Positions 1-7,731 of a stretch of 20,594 bases of DNA are shown here, piece after piece (positions within the stretch are counted from its first letter, which is position 1; each line of letters opens with the position of its first letter). The notes under the pieces were generated by a model. The model did not search any database. It had not been told where the DNA came from and worked only from the letters and a program-made list of their open reading frames with translations. The translations under genes and the position numbers were made by a program. The stretch spans positions 1-20,594 of the forward strand of contig CALTTE010000027.1 of assembly GCA_943908405.1 (NCBI GenBank), written 5' to 3'. The stretch comes from an uncultured Moraxella sp. Its GTDB lineage: Bacteria > Pseudomonadota > Gammaproteobacteria > Pseudomonadales > Moraxellaceae.

Positions 1-56
1 AAAAAATATTAAACAAATTTAAAAAATCACACAAAAAAATCTAAAATAAAAACATA

Positions 57-85
57 TTGACTTATTAACAATAATAAGTGATAAT
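57..85 (+). promoter_or_regulatory. Sigma70-type promoter of tonB
   Basis: A -35 hexamer TTGACT (57-62, 5 of 6 to consensus) and a -10 hexamer GATAAT (80-85, 5 of 6) are separated by exactly 17 bases. Transcription would begin near 92, giving a leader of about 25 bases before the tonB ATG at 117. The -10 lies inside the Fur-type palindrome at 79-93, the arrangement expected for repression by occlusion of polymerase. Seen in sequence; activity is inferred. Confidence 0.7.
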
Positions 86-93
86 TATTATCA
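79..93. promoter_or_regulatory. Fur box (7-1-7 palindrome)
   Basis: TGATAATTATTATCA is a perfect 7-1-7 inverted repeat and equals the minimal Fur-site core (TGATAAT-N-ATTATCA). It overlaps the -10 of the tonB promoter, so iron-loaded Fur would be expected to shut off tonB when iron is plentiful. The match is direct; that the regulator is Fur is inferred from motif identity and from the downstream genes being iron-uptake genes. Confidence 0.8.
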
Positions 94-116
94 TTCAATA
101 AATATTTTATATCACA

Positions 117-1145
117 ATGTACGACAATAGCCATCACTCAAACCACAAACAAACTACCGCCATTTTTATTGCGGTTTTGTTTTTGCACGCATTGGTTGGA
201 CTTGGATTAGCAACAATGGATTTGGTTCAAATAAAACTACCAAAGTCAACGCCGATACAAATTGAGCTATTAACCTTAAGCGAAAATCAACAACCAACCA
301 TAGCACCTTTGGAACAAAATCCAGAGCAGTCGGTATCTGAACCTAAACCAACACCAGCACCTATTAAGCCTGAACCCATCAAACCAACACCACCAAAACC
401 AGTAGAGCCACCTGTCAAACAGCCATCCAAGCCAATAGAGCAAAAACCTACGCCCGTGGTTGAAAAAAAGCCAACGGCTCAAAAAGTTATTGATAAACCT
501 ATTGAACAAGACTCGCTATTACAATCTCAAAAACAAGCGGTATTTCAAGCACAAGAACAAGCACGACTTCAACAAGAACAACAATTAAAAGAACAACAAA
601 AACAAGAAAGATTACAGCAAGAGCAAGAGCGACAAGCACAACAAAAACAAGCACAATTGCAACAAGAACAACAACGTTTGCTTGAAGAACAACTAAAAGC
701 AGAACAACTAAAACAAGCTCAAGAAGCTAAAGCAGAAGCCGAGCGCCAACAAAAAATGCGGGCAGAAGCAGAGACTGAACGACAAAGACAAGCTCAAATC
801 GCTCAGCAAGCAGCCGCCCAAAAACAAGCACAAGCGGCGGCACAAAAATCCAAAGAACCGATTAGCTTGTCTAATAGCCAAGTAATGGCAAGCTGGCTTA
901 ACAAACCCAAACTTGATTTTGGAGCAGATGAAATATTTGAACTTGGTGAGCCACGCAAAAAAAGTGTTAATGCCAGTTTTGATTTTGATGCTAAAGGCAA
1001 TGTTAGCAATATCACGATTGAGACAACTGGCAGTGCCAAATTAGACCGTGAACTAAAAAAACGCCTTGCTAAAGCTCGTCTACATCCACAAGTGATTGAT
1101 GGAGTAGCAAGAGCAGGCAGAGCAAATTTTATTATTAGCTTTTAG
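117..1145 (+). CDS. tonB: TonB energy-transducing protein
   Basis: 342 residues. TonB spans the periplasm and passes proton-motive-force energy from ExbB/ExbD to TonB-dependent outer-membrane receptors for siderophores, heme or transferrin iron. Order of parts: a short cytoplasmic N-terminus, one membrane helix (about residues 14-33), a Pro/Lys/Glu-rich stretch (about 60-130), an unusually long Gln/Glu/Lys/Ala-rich helical stretch (about 130-245), and a C-terminal TonB domain (about 255-342) with the typical FDFDAKGNVSNITI-like beta segment. It is longer than E. coli TonB (239 residues), mostly because of the Gln-rich spacer. The ATG at 117 lacks a clear Shine-Dalgarno sequence but fits the promoter at 57-85 and leaves the membrane helix intact. 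exbB and exbD follow. Family membership is confident; the substrates are not shown here. Confidence 0.93.
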   Translation: MYDNSHHSNHKQTTAIFIAVLFLHALVGLGLATMDLVQIKLPKSTPIQIELLTLSENQQPTIAPLEQNPEQSVSEPKPTPAPIKPEPIKPTPPKPVEPPVKQPSKPIEQKPTPVVEKKPTAQKVIDKPIEQDSLLQSQKQAVFQAQEQARLQQEQQLKEQQKQERLQQEQERQAQQKQAQLQQEQQRLLEEQLKAEQLKQAQEAKAEAERQQKMRAEAETERQRQAQIAQQAAAQKQAQAAAQKSKEPISLSNSQVMASWLNKPKLDFGADEIFELGEPRKKSVNASFDFDAKGNVSNITIETTGSAKLDRELKKRLAKARLHPQVIDGVARAGRANFIISF

Positions 1146-1285
1146 CTTGTTATTCACTTTTTAAAGTTTAAAGTTTTTATTGGGTGTGGCTTATTAGTTG
1201 TGGTTAGTCTATTAAATAATCATCAAATCATTAATCAATTTTTAGAATTATTTTAAAATCAATTACATAAATTTTAGGAGTTTTT

Positions 1286-1840
1286 ATGGATTTTGCTCAA
1301 TATTTAAGTCATACTGATATGGTGAGTAAAACATTGTTTTTAGCATTGATAATTTTATCCATTGCATCGTGGGTAACAGGCATTTTTAAAATTATTCAAT
1401 CAAAAAAGTTAGCTGAAAATATTCAAGAAGATTTAACTCATAGCATTTATCATCAAAAAAGTAGCTTTACTGAACTGGGGTTTACTCAAAAAAAGACCAT
1501 CGTAGAGCAGTTATTATTAAAACAAATTGCTATTTATCGTTTTGAGGCAGAAAAAGGATTAGCGATTTTGGGTACAACCGCAAGTATCGCTCCATTTATT
1601 GGGCTATTTGGGACAGTGTGGGGAATTTTTCACGCTCTGCACAGTATTGGACAAAGCGGGCAAGCAGGTTTGGCACAAGTAGCAGGCCCTGTAGGTGAGG
1701 CGCTGATTATGACAGGGCTTGGGCTGGCGGTTGCTATTCCTGCAGTAATATTTTATAACATCGCCACACGTAGTAACAAAAAAGCAATGCACATTGCCAA
1801 TGATACTGCCCATCAGATTTTAGCAGATTGTGCTAAATAA
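1286..1840 (+). CDS. exbB: ExbB proton-channel subunit of the TonB complex
   Basis: 184 residues, inner membrane. ExbB forms the pentameric channel that, with ExbD, couples proton flow to TonB movement. Three membrane helices are visible at about 15-37, 92-117 and 136-160. The family signature residues are present: Thr110 in the second helix, and Glu138 and Thr143 in the third, corresponding to E. coli Thr148, Glu176 and Thr181. It is shorter than E. coli ExbB (244), mainly at the N-terminus and loop. A clear Shine-Dalgarno AGGAG (1276-1280) lies five bases before the ATG. It follows tonB after a 140-base AT-rich gap in which I see no convincing promoter or terminator, so transcription with tonB is plausible. 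MotA/TolQ are related, but the tonB/exbD context decides for ExbB. Confidence 0.93.
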   Translation: MDFAQYLSHTDMVSKTLFLALIILSIASWVTGIFKIIQSKKLAENIQEDLTHSIYHQKSSFTELGFTQKKTIVEQLLLKQIAIYRFEAEKGLAILGTTASIAPFIGLFGTVWGIFHALHSIGQSGQAGLAQVAGPVGEALIMTGLGLAVAIPAVIFYNIATRSNKKAMHIANDTAHQILADCAK

Positions 1841-1945
1841 TAGTTAATTCAATAAAACTCAATAACCAATAAAGTTTTTATTAAATCGTTATGCTGTTTT
1901 TATACTGATTTAATCTTAAAAATTTAACCAATCTAAGGAACTATA

Positions 1946-2347
1946 ATGGCATTTTCATTGGGTGATGATGACAATCAAGGAATGAGCGAAATTAATCTAA
2001 TTCCGCTTATTGATATTATGCTGGTCTTGATGATTATTTTTTTGGTAACGGCAACGGTATTAAATCCAACCGTGCCACTAAATTTACCCAATACAACAGC
2101 GACAGTTAGCGATATGCCTCCTCAAGTGATCCAAGTTAGCATTGATAAAGATGGCAATATTTTTTGGGATAAAGAGCCTTTAACGCTTGATGAATTGACT
2201 CAAAAAATGCAAAGCGAGGTGGCTGGTGGCAAAGACCCATCGGTTCATCTACGAGCCGATAAAGAGGGCAAGTATGATATGGTTGCCCAAGTGCTTGCCG
2301 CAGCAAGTACAGCAGGGTTAAATAAAATTGCTTTTGTTAGCGAATAA
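1946..2347 (+). CDS. exbD: ExbD subunit of the TonB complex
   Basis: 133 residues. A short cytoplasmic tail leads into one membrane helix (about 20-40) and a periplasmic domain. The essential membrane aspartate is Asp23 in LIDIMLVLMIIF, equivalent to Asp25 of E. coli ExbD, and the SEIN motif precedes it as in the family. It works in the ExbB pore to convert the proton gradient into TonB motion. Shine-Dalgarno AAGGA at 1935-1939 is six bases before the ATG. The 105-base gap after exbB contains only a weak AAAACT/AGTTTT hairpin (1854-1878), so the three genes could still be one unit. TolR is the close alternative; the neighbours support ExbD. Confidence 0.93.
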   Translation: MAFSLGDDDNQGMSEINLIPLIDIMLVLMIIFLVTATVLNPTVPLNLPNTTATVSDMPPQVIQVSIDKDGNIFWDKEPLTLDELTQKMQSEVAGGKDPSVHLRADKEGKYDMVAQVLAAASTAGLNKIAFVSE

Positions 2348-2464
2348 TAAAAATGAATAATAAAAGCAAATAATTATCGGTGAATATCAAAAGGCAATGA
2401 ACTGGTTTAATGGCTGCTTTTAATGATCCCTTTATAAATAATCGCCATTTTGTGTTATTTTTAG

Positions 2465-2470
2465 TATAAT
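2465..2470 (+). promoter_or_regulatory. Candidate -10 box for gloB
   Basis: A perfect TATAAT lies 28 bases before the gloB ATG. No good -35 hexamer is found at 16-18 bases upstream, so this is only a tentative promoter. It would place the start of transcription near 2477 with a leader of about 20 bases. Confidence 0.35.
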
Positions 2471-2498
2471 AAGCTGAAATTTAGCCAAAGCGACTATT

Positions 2499-3458
2499 AT
2501 GCCAGCTACCGTAAATACAATTTCAACAGCGGTTACATCAAATATTGGTAATCATACCAACCATAATACCAATAAAAATAACACCAATAACAGTCCTAAT
2601 AATAGCCCTAATCAAGCCATTCATATCATTCCAATTCCTGCTTTAGCAGATAATTATATTTGGGCGATTGTCAATCGTGCAAGCGGTGAAGCTATTTTGG
2701 TTGATGTAGGCGAGTACTTGCCTGCAGAGCAATTTTTACAAGACAATGATTTGTCATTATCCGCCATTTGGGTTACTCATCATCACAGCGACCACATCGG
2801 CGGTATCGGTGAATTGTTAAGCCATCACCCATCTGCCAAGCTATACGCCCACAAAGATCACAATGTGGGAAAGTACAGTCCTATTTTTGTAGACGAAACC
2901 AGTCAGTTTACCGCTTTTGGTTGCAAGGTTAATGTTTGGGCGACAGGGGGACATACTGACAACCATTTAAGCTATTTATTAAGCATTGATAACACGCCCC
3001 ACGTTTTTTGTGGTGATACGCTATTTAAGGCAGGGTGTGGGCGTGTCTTTACTGGCACAATAGAGCAGTTGTATCACAGCTTTTGCCAATATAATGACTT
3101 GCCCGACCCTACTATTTTTTATCCTGCTCACGAGTACACCCTTGCCAATTTAAATTTTGCCTTATCCATTGACCCCAACAATACCGCTGTCAAAACCGCA
3201 CTTACCCAAGCCAAAAACTGTCGTAATAACAACGAGCCAACTTTGCCAACCACCTTGATAAATGAGCGTGCCATCAATCCATTTTTGCGTGCTATCAGTG
3301 ATTTTGATGCACTCAATAATACTTATCAAGCCACCCAAGTAAACAGCACGCAATCAGCCACAGCAAAAGCCACGCCGTCTGCCAAAATAACCGTTAATCA
3401 GCCTTTATCCAGTCAAAGCTTATTTGCTCAATTACGCCACCTAAAAGATAATTTTTAA
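2499..3458 (+). CDS. gloB: Hydroxyacylglutathione hydrolase (glyoxalase II)
   Basis: 319 residues, metallo-beta-lactamase fold. It hydrolyses S-D-lactoylglutathione to D-lactate and glutathione, the second step of methylglyoxal detoxification in the cytoplasm. The metal-binding motif THHHSDHIGG is at 93-102 (His94, His96, Asp98, His99), followed by GGHTDNH, the FCGDTLF aspartate and the PAHEYT histidine. Compared with E. coli GloB (251), the metal motif is shifted by about 41 residues because of an N-terminal Thr/Asn-rich extension with no family likeness; no ATG, GTG or TTG occurs in frame between the first codon and the conserved core (IHIIPIPALADNY), so the extension seems real unless an ATT starts translation. 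A second Ser/Thr/Ala-rich insert of roughly 25 residues lies near the C-terminus before the conserved LRHLKDNF end. The Shine-Dalgarno sequence is weak. Confidence 0.9.
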   Translation: MPATVNTISTAVTSNIGNHTNHNTNKNNTNNSPNNSPNQAIHIIPIPALADNYIWAIVNRASGEAILVDVGEYLPAEQFLQDNDLSLSAIWVTHHHSDHIGGIGELLSHHPSAKLYAHKDHNVGKYSPIFVDETSQFTAFGCKVNVWATGGHTDNHLSYLLSIDNTPHVFCGDTLFKAGCGRVFTGTIEQLYHSFCQYNDLPDPTIFYPAHEYTLANLNFALSIDPNNTAVKTALTQAKNCRNNNEPTLPTTLINERAINPFLRAISDFDALNNTYQATQVNSTQSATAKATPSAKITVNQPLSSQSLFAQLRHLKDNF

Positions 3459-3503
3459 AGCAAGTGTCATAAAAATCAATGGATTGTATATTTTAAATAA
3501 AAA

Positions 3504-3536
3504 TAATTTGGCTTTAATTTGGCTTTAATTTGGCTT
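3504..3536. repeat. Three tandem copies of an 11-bp unit
   Basis: TAATTTGGCTT occurs three times without interruption or mismatch, then runs into a T-rich tail (3535-3540). It lies in the 170-base gap between gloB and mntP, 93 bases before the mntP start codon. It has no dyad symmetry of its own, so it is not a hairpin terminator. Function unknown. Confidence 0.9.
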
Positions 3537-3628
3537 TTTTGATTATTATTTTAAATGCAATGCTATGTTTAACTGGCATTTTTATTTTAAATTGGTTGTA
3601 AAAGATATTAAATTTTTAGGTTGTATTT

Positions 3629-4186
3629 GTGAATTTATTGGCATTGGTTGCTTTATCGCTTGGTATGTCTATGGACGCTTTTGCTGCTGCCATCGCCAAA
3701 GGCAGTGCTTGTCAGCGTGTTTCTGTACCATTGGCGATAAAGGTCGGCATTACCTTTGGGGTCATTGAAGCGATAACACCGTTAATTGGGTATTTTTTGG
3801 GTGTGTTAGCTCAAAGCTGGGTGAGCCAAATCGACCATTGGATTGCTTTTGGTTTGTTGTCATCGCTTGGGGTGAATGTGCTGTATCACGCCTTACGCCC
3901 AACAAACAAAAAACTTTCAAATAACCATTGGTCTACCACAATTTTAACCGCTGTGGCTACCAGTATTGATGCGATGGTCATCGGCATTAGCCTTGCGTTT
4001 TTGGACGTGAACATTTGGCTTGCCTGCTTATTAATTGGCATTGCCACCACCATAATGGCAACGCTTGGGATGATACTTGGGGCAACCATTGGGCAAAGAA
4101 TAGGTAAAATTGCTGAAATTTTAGGCGGTGTTAGCCTAATTGCCATTGGGCTGTTTATTTTATTAACACATTTGGGTTTTATTTAA
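3629..4186 (+). CDS. mntP: Manganese efflux pump MntP
   Basis: 185 residues, six predicted membrane helices, inner membrane. MntP exports Mn2+ and protects against manganese overload. The two family signatures are clear: GMSMDAFAAAIAKG near the N-terminus and the internal repeat ATSIDAMVIGISLAFLDVN near the middle, each with the membrane aspartate used for Mn2+. Length and both ends match E. coli MntP (188). Translation starts at a GTG (3629); in this frame an upstream stop lies 12 bases before it and no ATG gives a full first helix, so the GTG is well supported. An AGG at 3618-3620 is a weak ribosome site. Transcription is toward recD, 33 bases downstream. I do not recognise a yybP-ykoY manganese riboswitch in the leader. 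Confidence 0.92.
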   Translation: MNLLALVALSLGMSMDAFAAAIAKGSACQRVSVPLAIKVGITFGVIEAITPLIGYFLGVLAQSWVSQIDHWIAFGLLSSLGVNVLYHALRPTNKKLSNNHWSTTILTAVATSIDAMVIGISLAFLDVNIWLACLLIGIATTIMATLGMILGATIGQRIGKIAEILGGVSLIAIGLFILLTHLGFI

Positions 4187-4219
4187 ATCAATGATGATTA
4201 TTTTTGCGAGTAAGTCGTT

Positions 4220-6340
4220 ATGAGTATTGCAACCATTCAGCGTGCATTAAATGAATTTTTTGTTGCTGATTATATATTAAACCGTTTAAACACCCACGCT
4301 GATATTTACCCAATTCCTGCTTGTTCAAATCTGGACGATAAAAGCAATAATAAAAGTAACAATCAAGCCGTATCAACAACCAACCAAGTGCTTTTTTTGG
4401 TGCTGTATCAAGTGCTATCACAAAACTTGACAAACGGTCATACAATCTTTTGGCTCAATAACAAACAAAACCATCAAAAAGAAGCCAGCGAAGACGAACA
4501 ACCCAACTGGGGGCTTGATGATAGCCACTGGACTTATGCAATTTTATCGCAATTATTGCCGATTATTGATAGTGCCATCGGTGAACATTATAAAAATTTT
4601 ACCACTTTTGCCACTGTGGCACAAAACAAACACCACAACCAATTAGATCAATCAGAACATAGCCAGTTAGAGCGAAAAACTCAGCATTTGGGACAAGCCA
4701 TTAGCCAACAGCTACTTAGATTGTTACAGTTATTGTTGGATTTTTATCGCATTTATCATAAACAATCGCTTGAGCAATTTTATCATCAGCTCAATAATAG
4801 TATCTTTTGTGATAACGGCAACAATCATCACAATCCAAGTTTTTTTGTTATCAGTCCTTTTAAAAATAATGGTTTTGGGATTTGGTTTTATCGTTCTTGG
4901 CTGGCAGAACAACAATTAAGCAAGCATTTACTTAATATTGCCAACGGCAGTCAGCATTCTTTGCAAATAGGGCAATTGTCTGATAAATTAAATGCCGAAC
5001 AAGCCCAAGCGGTGGCGCAGGCATTACAAAATAATTTAACCATCATTACAGGCGGGCCAGGTACGGGCAAAACCTTTACGGTGGCAGAGTTGGTGCGTCA
5101 ATTGCTACAATATAATGACTGGTCGGCACATCATTTTGCCCTAGTTGCCCCAACAGGCAAAGCAGCCCAGCGAGTCCAAGAGTCATTAAACCACACTTTA
5201 AAAACAGAAAATATTTTAAACGATGAGCAAATTAGCCGATTGCCAGAAGCCAAAACCATTCATCGCTTGCTTGCAATCACAAGCCATAATACCACCAAAT
5301 ATCATCAAAAAAACCCATTGAATTATCAACTCATTGTCGTTGATGAGGCGTCTATGCTGGGGGTAGAATTGGCAGAAAAATTATTGTCAGCGATTGGGGC
5401 GGGCACAAAACTTATTATATTGGGCGATACCAACCAGCTTGCCGCTGTAGATGCTGGGGCGGTGCTTGGGGATATTTGTCGTATCAACGCATTAAAGCCT
5501 TATCACGTCAATCTAACCCAAAGTAGACGTTTTGATGATCAATCCGCCATCGGACAGTTGGCACAGCTGGTTAATCAATCATCACCTGACAAATTAACCC
5601 AATTTTTATCAATGATGGCAAGTTTTGATGCACTTAATCTAACCATCATTAGCAATCCATCAAAATATCACAGTTATTATCAAGCCCTAACCAAGCCCTA
5701 TTATGATTTTTTTGATAAGTGCAATAAGCTTATTAAAGCAAGCGATGGCAATTACCACGATGAGGACATAAAACAACTATTTAAACAATTAAACACATAC
5801 CGAATCTTAACCGCAGCCCATCAAGGGCGAATGGGTGATGTCGCTATCAATGATTTTATTAGCAAAGTGCATTGTACTTATCAACAAAACGCTTATCAAC
5901 AAAATGTCGTTTATAAGGCAACAACTCCTACTTACTATAATGGGCGAGTGGTTATGGTAACGCAAAATAATTATCGCTTAAATGTTTTTAATGGCGACAT
6001 GGGCATATGTTTACCAGATCACAATGGTAATTGGCAGATTTATTTTGATGGTAAGCCAATGCCAATGGCTGCAACAATGTTGGGTGAGTCCATATTAAGC
6101 ACTGCCTATGCCATCACCATTCACAAATCACAGGGGTCAGAATTTTCACACGTTGCGGTTTGCTTTGATGACAGCAATGACAAATTGCTTGGGCAAGAGT
6201 TGATTTACACGGCAATTACTAGAAGCAAAGAGATGTTAAGCTTATACAGCACCAAAACCGCCATTGCCAAAGCCATTGACAATCCTACCATAAGACAAAC
6301 TGGATTGTCTTATTTATTTAATACGTTAAAACCAACTTAA
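4220..6340 (+). CDS. recD: Exodeoxyribonuclease V alpha subunit (RecD helicase)
   Basis: 706 residues. RecD is the 5'-3' helicase of RecBCD, which processes double-strand ends and degrades foreign linear DNA. A poorly conserved N-terminal domain (1-260) is followed by the superfamily 1 helicase core: Walker A GGPGTGKT at 278-285, Walker B VVDEASM around Asp375, motif III GDTNQLAAVDAG, motif V YAITIHKSQGSEF and motif VI YTAITRSKE at about 660-672. It is about 100 residues longer than E. coli RecD (608), the excess being Asn/Gln/His-rich inserts in the N-terminal domain and a Tyr/Gln-rich insert late in the protein. The N-terminus does not show the helix-hairpin-helix domain of RecD2, so RecBCD-type RecD is preferred. 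recB and recC are not adjacent here. The ATG at 4220 has only a weak ribosome site. Confidence 0.9.
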   Translation: MSIATIQRALNEFFVADYILNRLNTHADIYPIPACSNLDDKSNNKSNNQAVSTTNQVLFLVLYQVLSQNLTNGHTIFWLNNKQNHQKEASEDEQPNWGLDDSHWTYAILSQLLPIIDSAIGEHYKNFTTFATVAQNKHHNQLDQSEHSQLERKTQHLGQAISQQLLRLLQLLLDFYRIYHKQSLEQFYHQLNNSIFCDNGNNHHNPSFFVISPFKNNGFGIWFYRSWLAEQQLSKHLLNIANGSQHSLQIGQLSDKLNAEQAQAVAQALQNNLTIITGGPGTGKTFTVAELVRQLLQYNDWSAHHFALVAPTGKAAQRVQESLNHTLKTENILNDEQISRLPEAKTIHRLLAITSHNTTKYHQKNPLNYQLIVVDEASMLGVELAEKLLSAIGAGTKLIILGDTNQLAAVDAGAVLGDICRINALKPYHVNLTQSRRFDDQSAIGQLAQLVNQSSPDKLTQFLSMMASFDALNLTIISNPSKYHSYYQALTKPYYDFFDKCNKLIKASDGNYHDEDIKQLFKQLNTYRILTAAHQGRMGDVAINDFISKVHCTYQQNAYQQNVVYKATTPTYYNGRVVMVTQNNYRLNVFNGDMGICLPDHNGNWQIYFDGKPMPMAATMLGESILSTAYAITIHKSQGSEFSHVAVCFDDSNDKLLGQELIYTAITRSKEMLSLYSTKTAIAKAIDNPTIRQTGLSYLFNTLKPT

Positions 6341-6435
6341 AATTTAAAACCAACCACAAAGCCAACACTAAAAGCTACAACATAAACAAAGCATAATATA
6401 ACCAAAAGCAATATAAACTAAGAGTAACCATAGCT

Positions 6436-7731
6436 ATGCAATTTTTAAAACGTTATTTTAATATCGATGCCCACAATTCTACCATCAAAACGGAATTATC
6501 GGCAGGGCTTACTACCTTTTTGACGATGGCGTATATTATTTTTGTCAACCCCAATATTTTATCGCAAGCAGGAATGGATAAGGGGGCAGTATTTGTTGCC
6601 ACCTGTTTGGCATCGGCACTGGGCTGTTTCATTATGGGCTTTTTGGCACGCCTGCCTGTGGCACTTGCCCCTGGTATGGGGCTTAATGCCTTTTTTACTT
6701 ATACGGTGGTGCTTGAGATGGGCAAAAGCTGGCAGACGGCATTGGGGGCGGTGTTTTTGTCAGGCTGTATTTTTTTGCTAATTAGTGCCTTTGGTGTGCG
6801 TGCTTGGGTGATTAATGCCATTCCTGATACCCTAAAAAAAGGCATTGTGGCAGGAATTGGGGCGTTTTTGGCACTCATCGCCCTAAAAGAATCAGGCATT
6901 ATTGTTGCAAGTGCTGCCACGCTGGTTACGCTTGGGGATTTAACCCAATTTGCCCCAATGATGGCGATTTTAAGCTTTTTTTTGATTGTGTTTTTTATTC
7001 AAAAACAGCTGTCAGGGGCGGTGATTTTGGCGGTGCTGATTGTAACGCTTATCAGCTTAATGGCAGGCGAGCAACAATTTGCTGGCGTGATGGCATTACC
7101 GCCATCAATTACCCCAACGCTGATGCAGCTTGATATCGCAAGTGCCTTTGATGTGAGTATGATTAGCGTTATTTTTGCCTTTTTGTTTGTGGACTTATTT
7201 GATACCTCAGGGACGCTCATTGGTGTTACCAAAAAAGCAGGGCTAATGGACAAAGAGGGCAACATTCCCAATATGGATAAGGCGTTATTTGCCGACAGCT
7301 CGGCAACCATTGCTGGGACACTGTTTGGTACGTCATCGGTAACCAGTTTTATTGAAAGCAGTGCAGGGGTGGCAACGGGCGGACGCACAGGACTTGTGGC
7401 GGTGGTGGTCGGGGTGCTGTTTTTGCTGGCGTTATTTTTCTCGCCATTGGCTGGGACTGTGCCAAGCTATGCTACCGCTGGGGCGATATTTTATGTCTCG
7501 GTGCTAATGCTCTTTACCCTAAAAGAAATCAACTGGGATGATTTGACCGAGGCGGCTCCTGTGGCGGTGATTTTATTGCTAATGCCTTTGAGTTTTTCTA
7601 TCGCTGATGGTATCAGTTTGGGCTTTATCACTTATACCATTGCCAAAGTATTGGGCGGTAAACACAAAGAAATTAGCCTTGCTGTTTGGATTTTGACAAT
7701 TGTACTATTGGCTAAGCTGGTATTATTATAA
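6436..7731 (+). CDS. NCS2 family purine permease (AzgA/GhxP type)
   Basis: 431 residues, about 12-14 membrane segments. These proteins import adenine or guanine/hypoxanthine with protons. Family marks: TELSAGLTTFLTMAYIIFVNP near the N-terminus, PGMGLNAFF in helix 3, FVDLFDTSGTLIGV mid-protein and GTSSVTSFIESSAGVATGGR. These are the features of the AzgA branch (E. coli GhxP, AdeP; B. subtilis PbuG) rather than of UraA/XanQ. The sequence alone does not tell adenine from guanine/hypoxanthine. The 95-base gap after recD has no clear terminator, and the ribosome site (AAGAG near 6420) is weak. Its stop codon shares a base with the dusB start, suggesting one transcript. Confidence 0.88.
   Translation: MQFLKRYFNIDAHNSTIKTELSAGLTTFLTMAYIIFVNPNILSQAGMDKGAVFVATCLASALGCFIMGFLARLPVALAPGMGLNAFFTYTVVLEMGKSWQTALGAVFLSGCIFLLISAFGVRAWVINAIPDTLKKGIVAGIGAFLALIALKESGIIVASAATLVTLGDLTQFAPMMAILSFFLIVFFIQKQLSGAVILAVLIVTLISLMAGEQQFAGVMALPPSITPTLMQLDIASAFDVSMISVIFAFLFVDLFDTSGTLIGVTKKAGLMDKEGNIPNMDKALFADSSATIAGTLFGTSSVTSFIESSAGVATGGRTGLVAVVVGVLFLLALFFSPLAGTVPSYATAGAIFYVSVLMLFTLKEINWDDLTEAAPVAVILLLMPLSFSIADGISLGFITYTIAKVLGGKHKEISLAVWILTIVLLAKLVLL

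Noticed and set aside
3504..3536. Short direct repeats as a possible CRISPR array
   Set aside because: The units are 11 bases and directly contiguous, with no spacers and no cas genes.
3459..3628. Possible yybP-ykoY manganese riboswitch in front of mntP
   Set aside because: I looked for the conserved junction sequences and paired helices expected from E. coli mntP and did not find them by eye; a covariance-model search would settle this.
3565..3768. A 67-codon plus-strand frame overlapping the start of mntP
   Set aside because: It is an out-of-frame reading of the mntP coding region with no ribosome site or protein likeness; the MntP frame starting with GTG at 3629 matches the family end to end.
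6999..7388. A 129-codon open frame on the minus strand inside the purine permease
   Set aside because: It lies wholly antisense to a strongly conserved membrane protein, has no recognisable domain, and such frames arise by chance opposite hydrophobic coding sequence.
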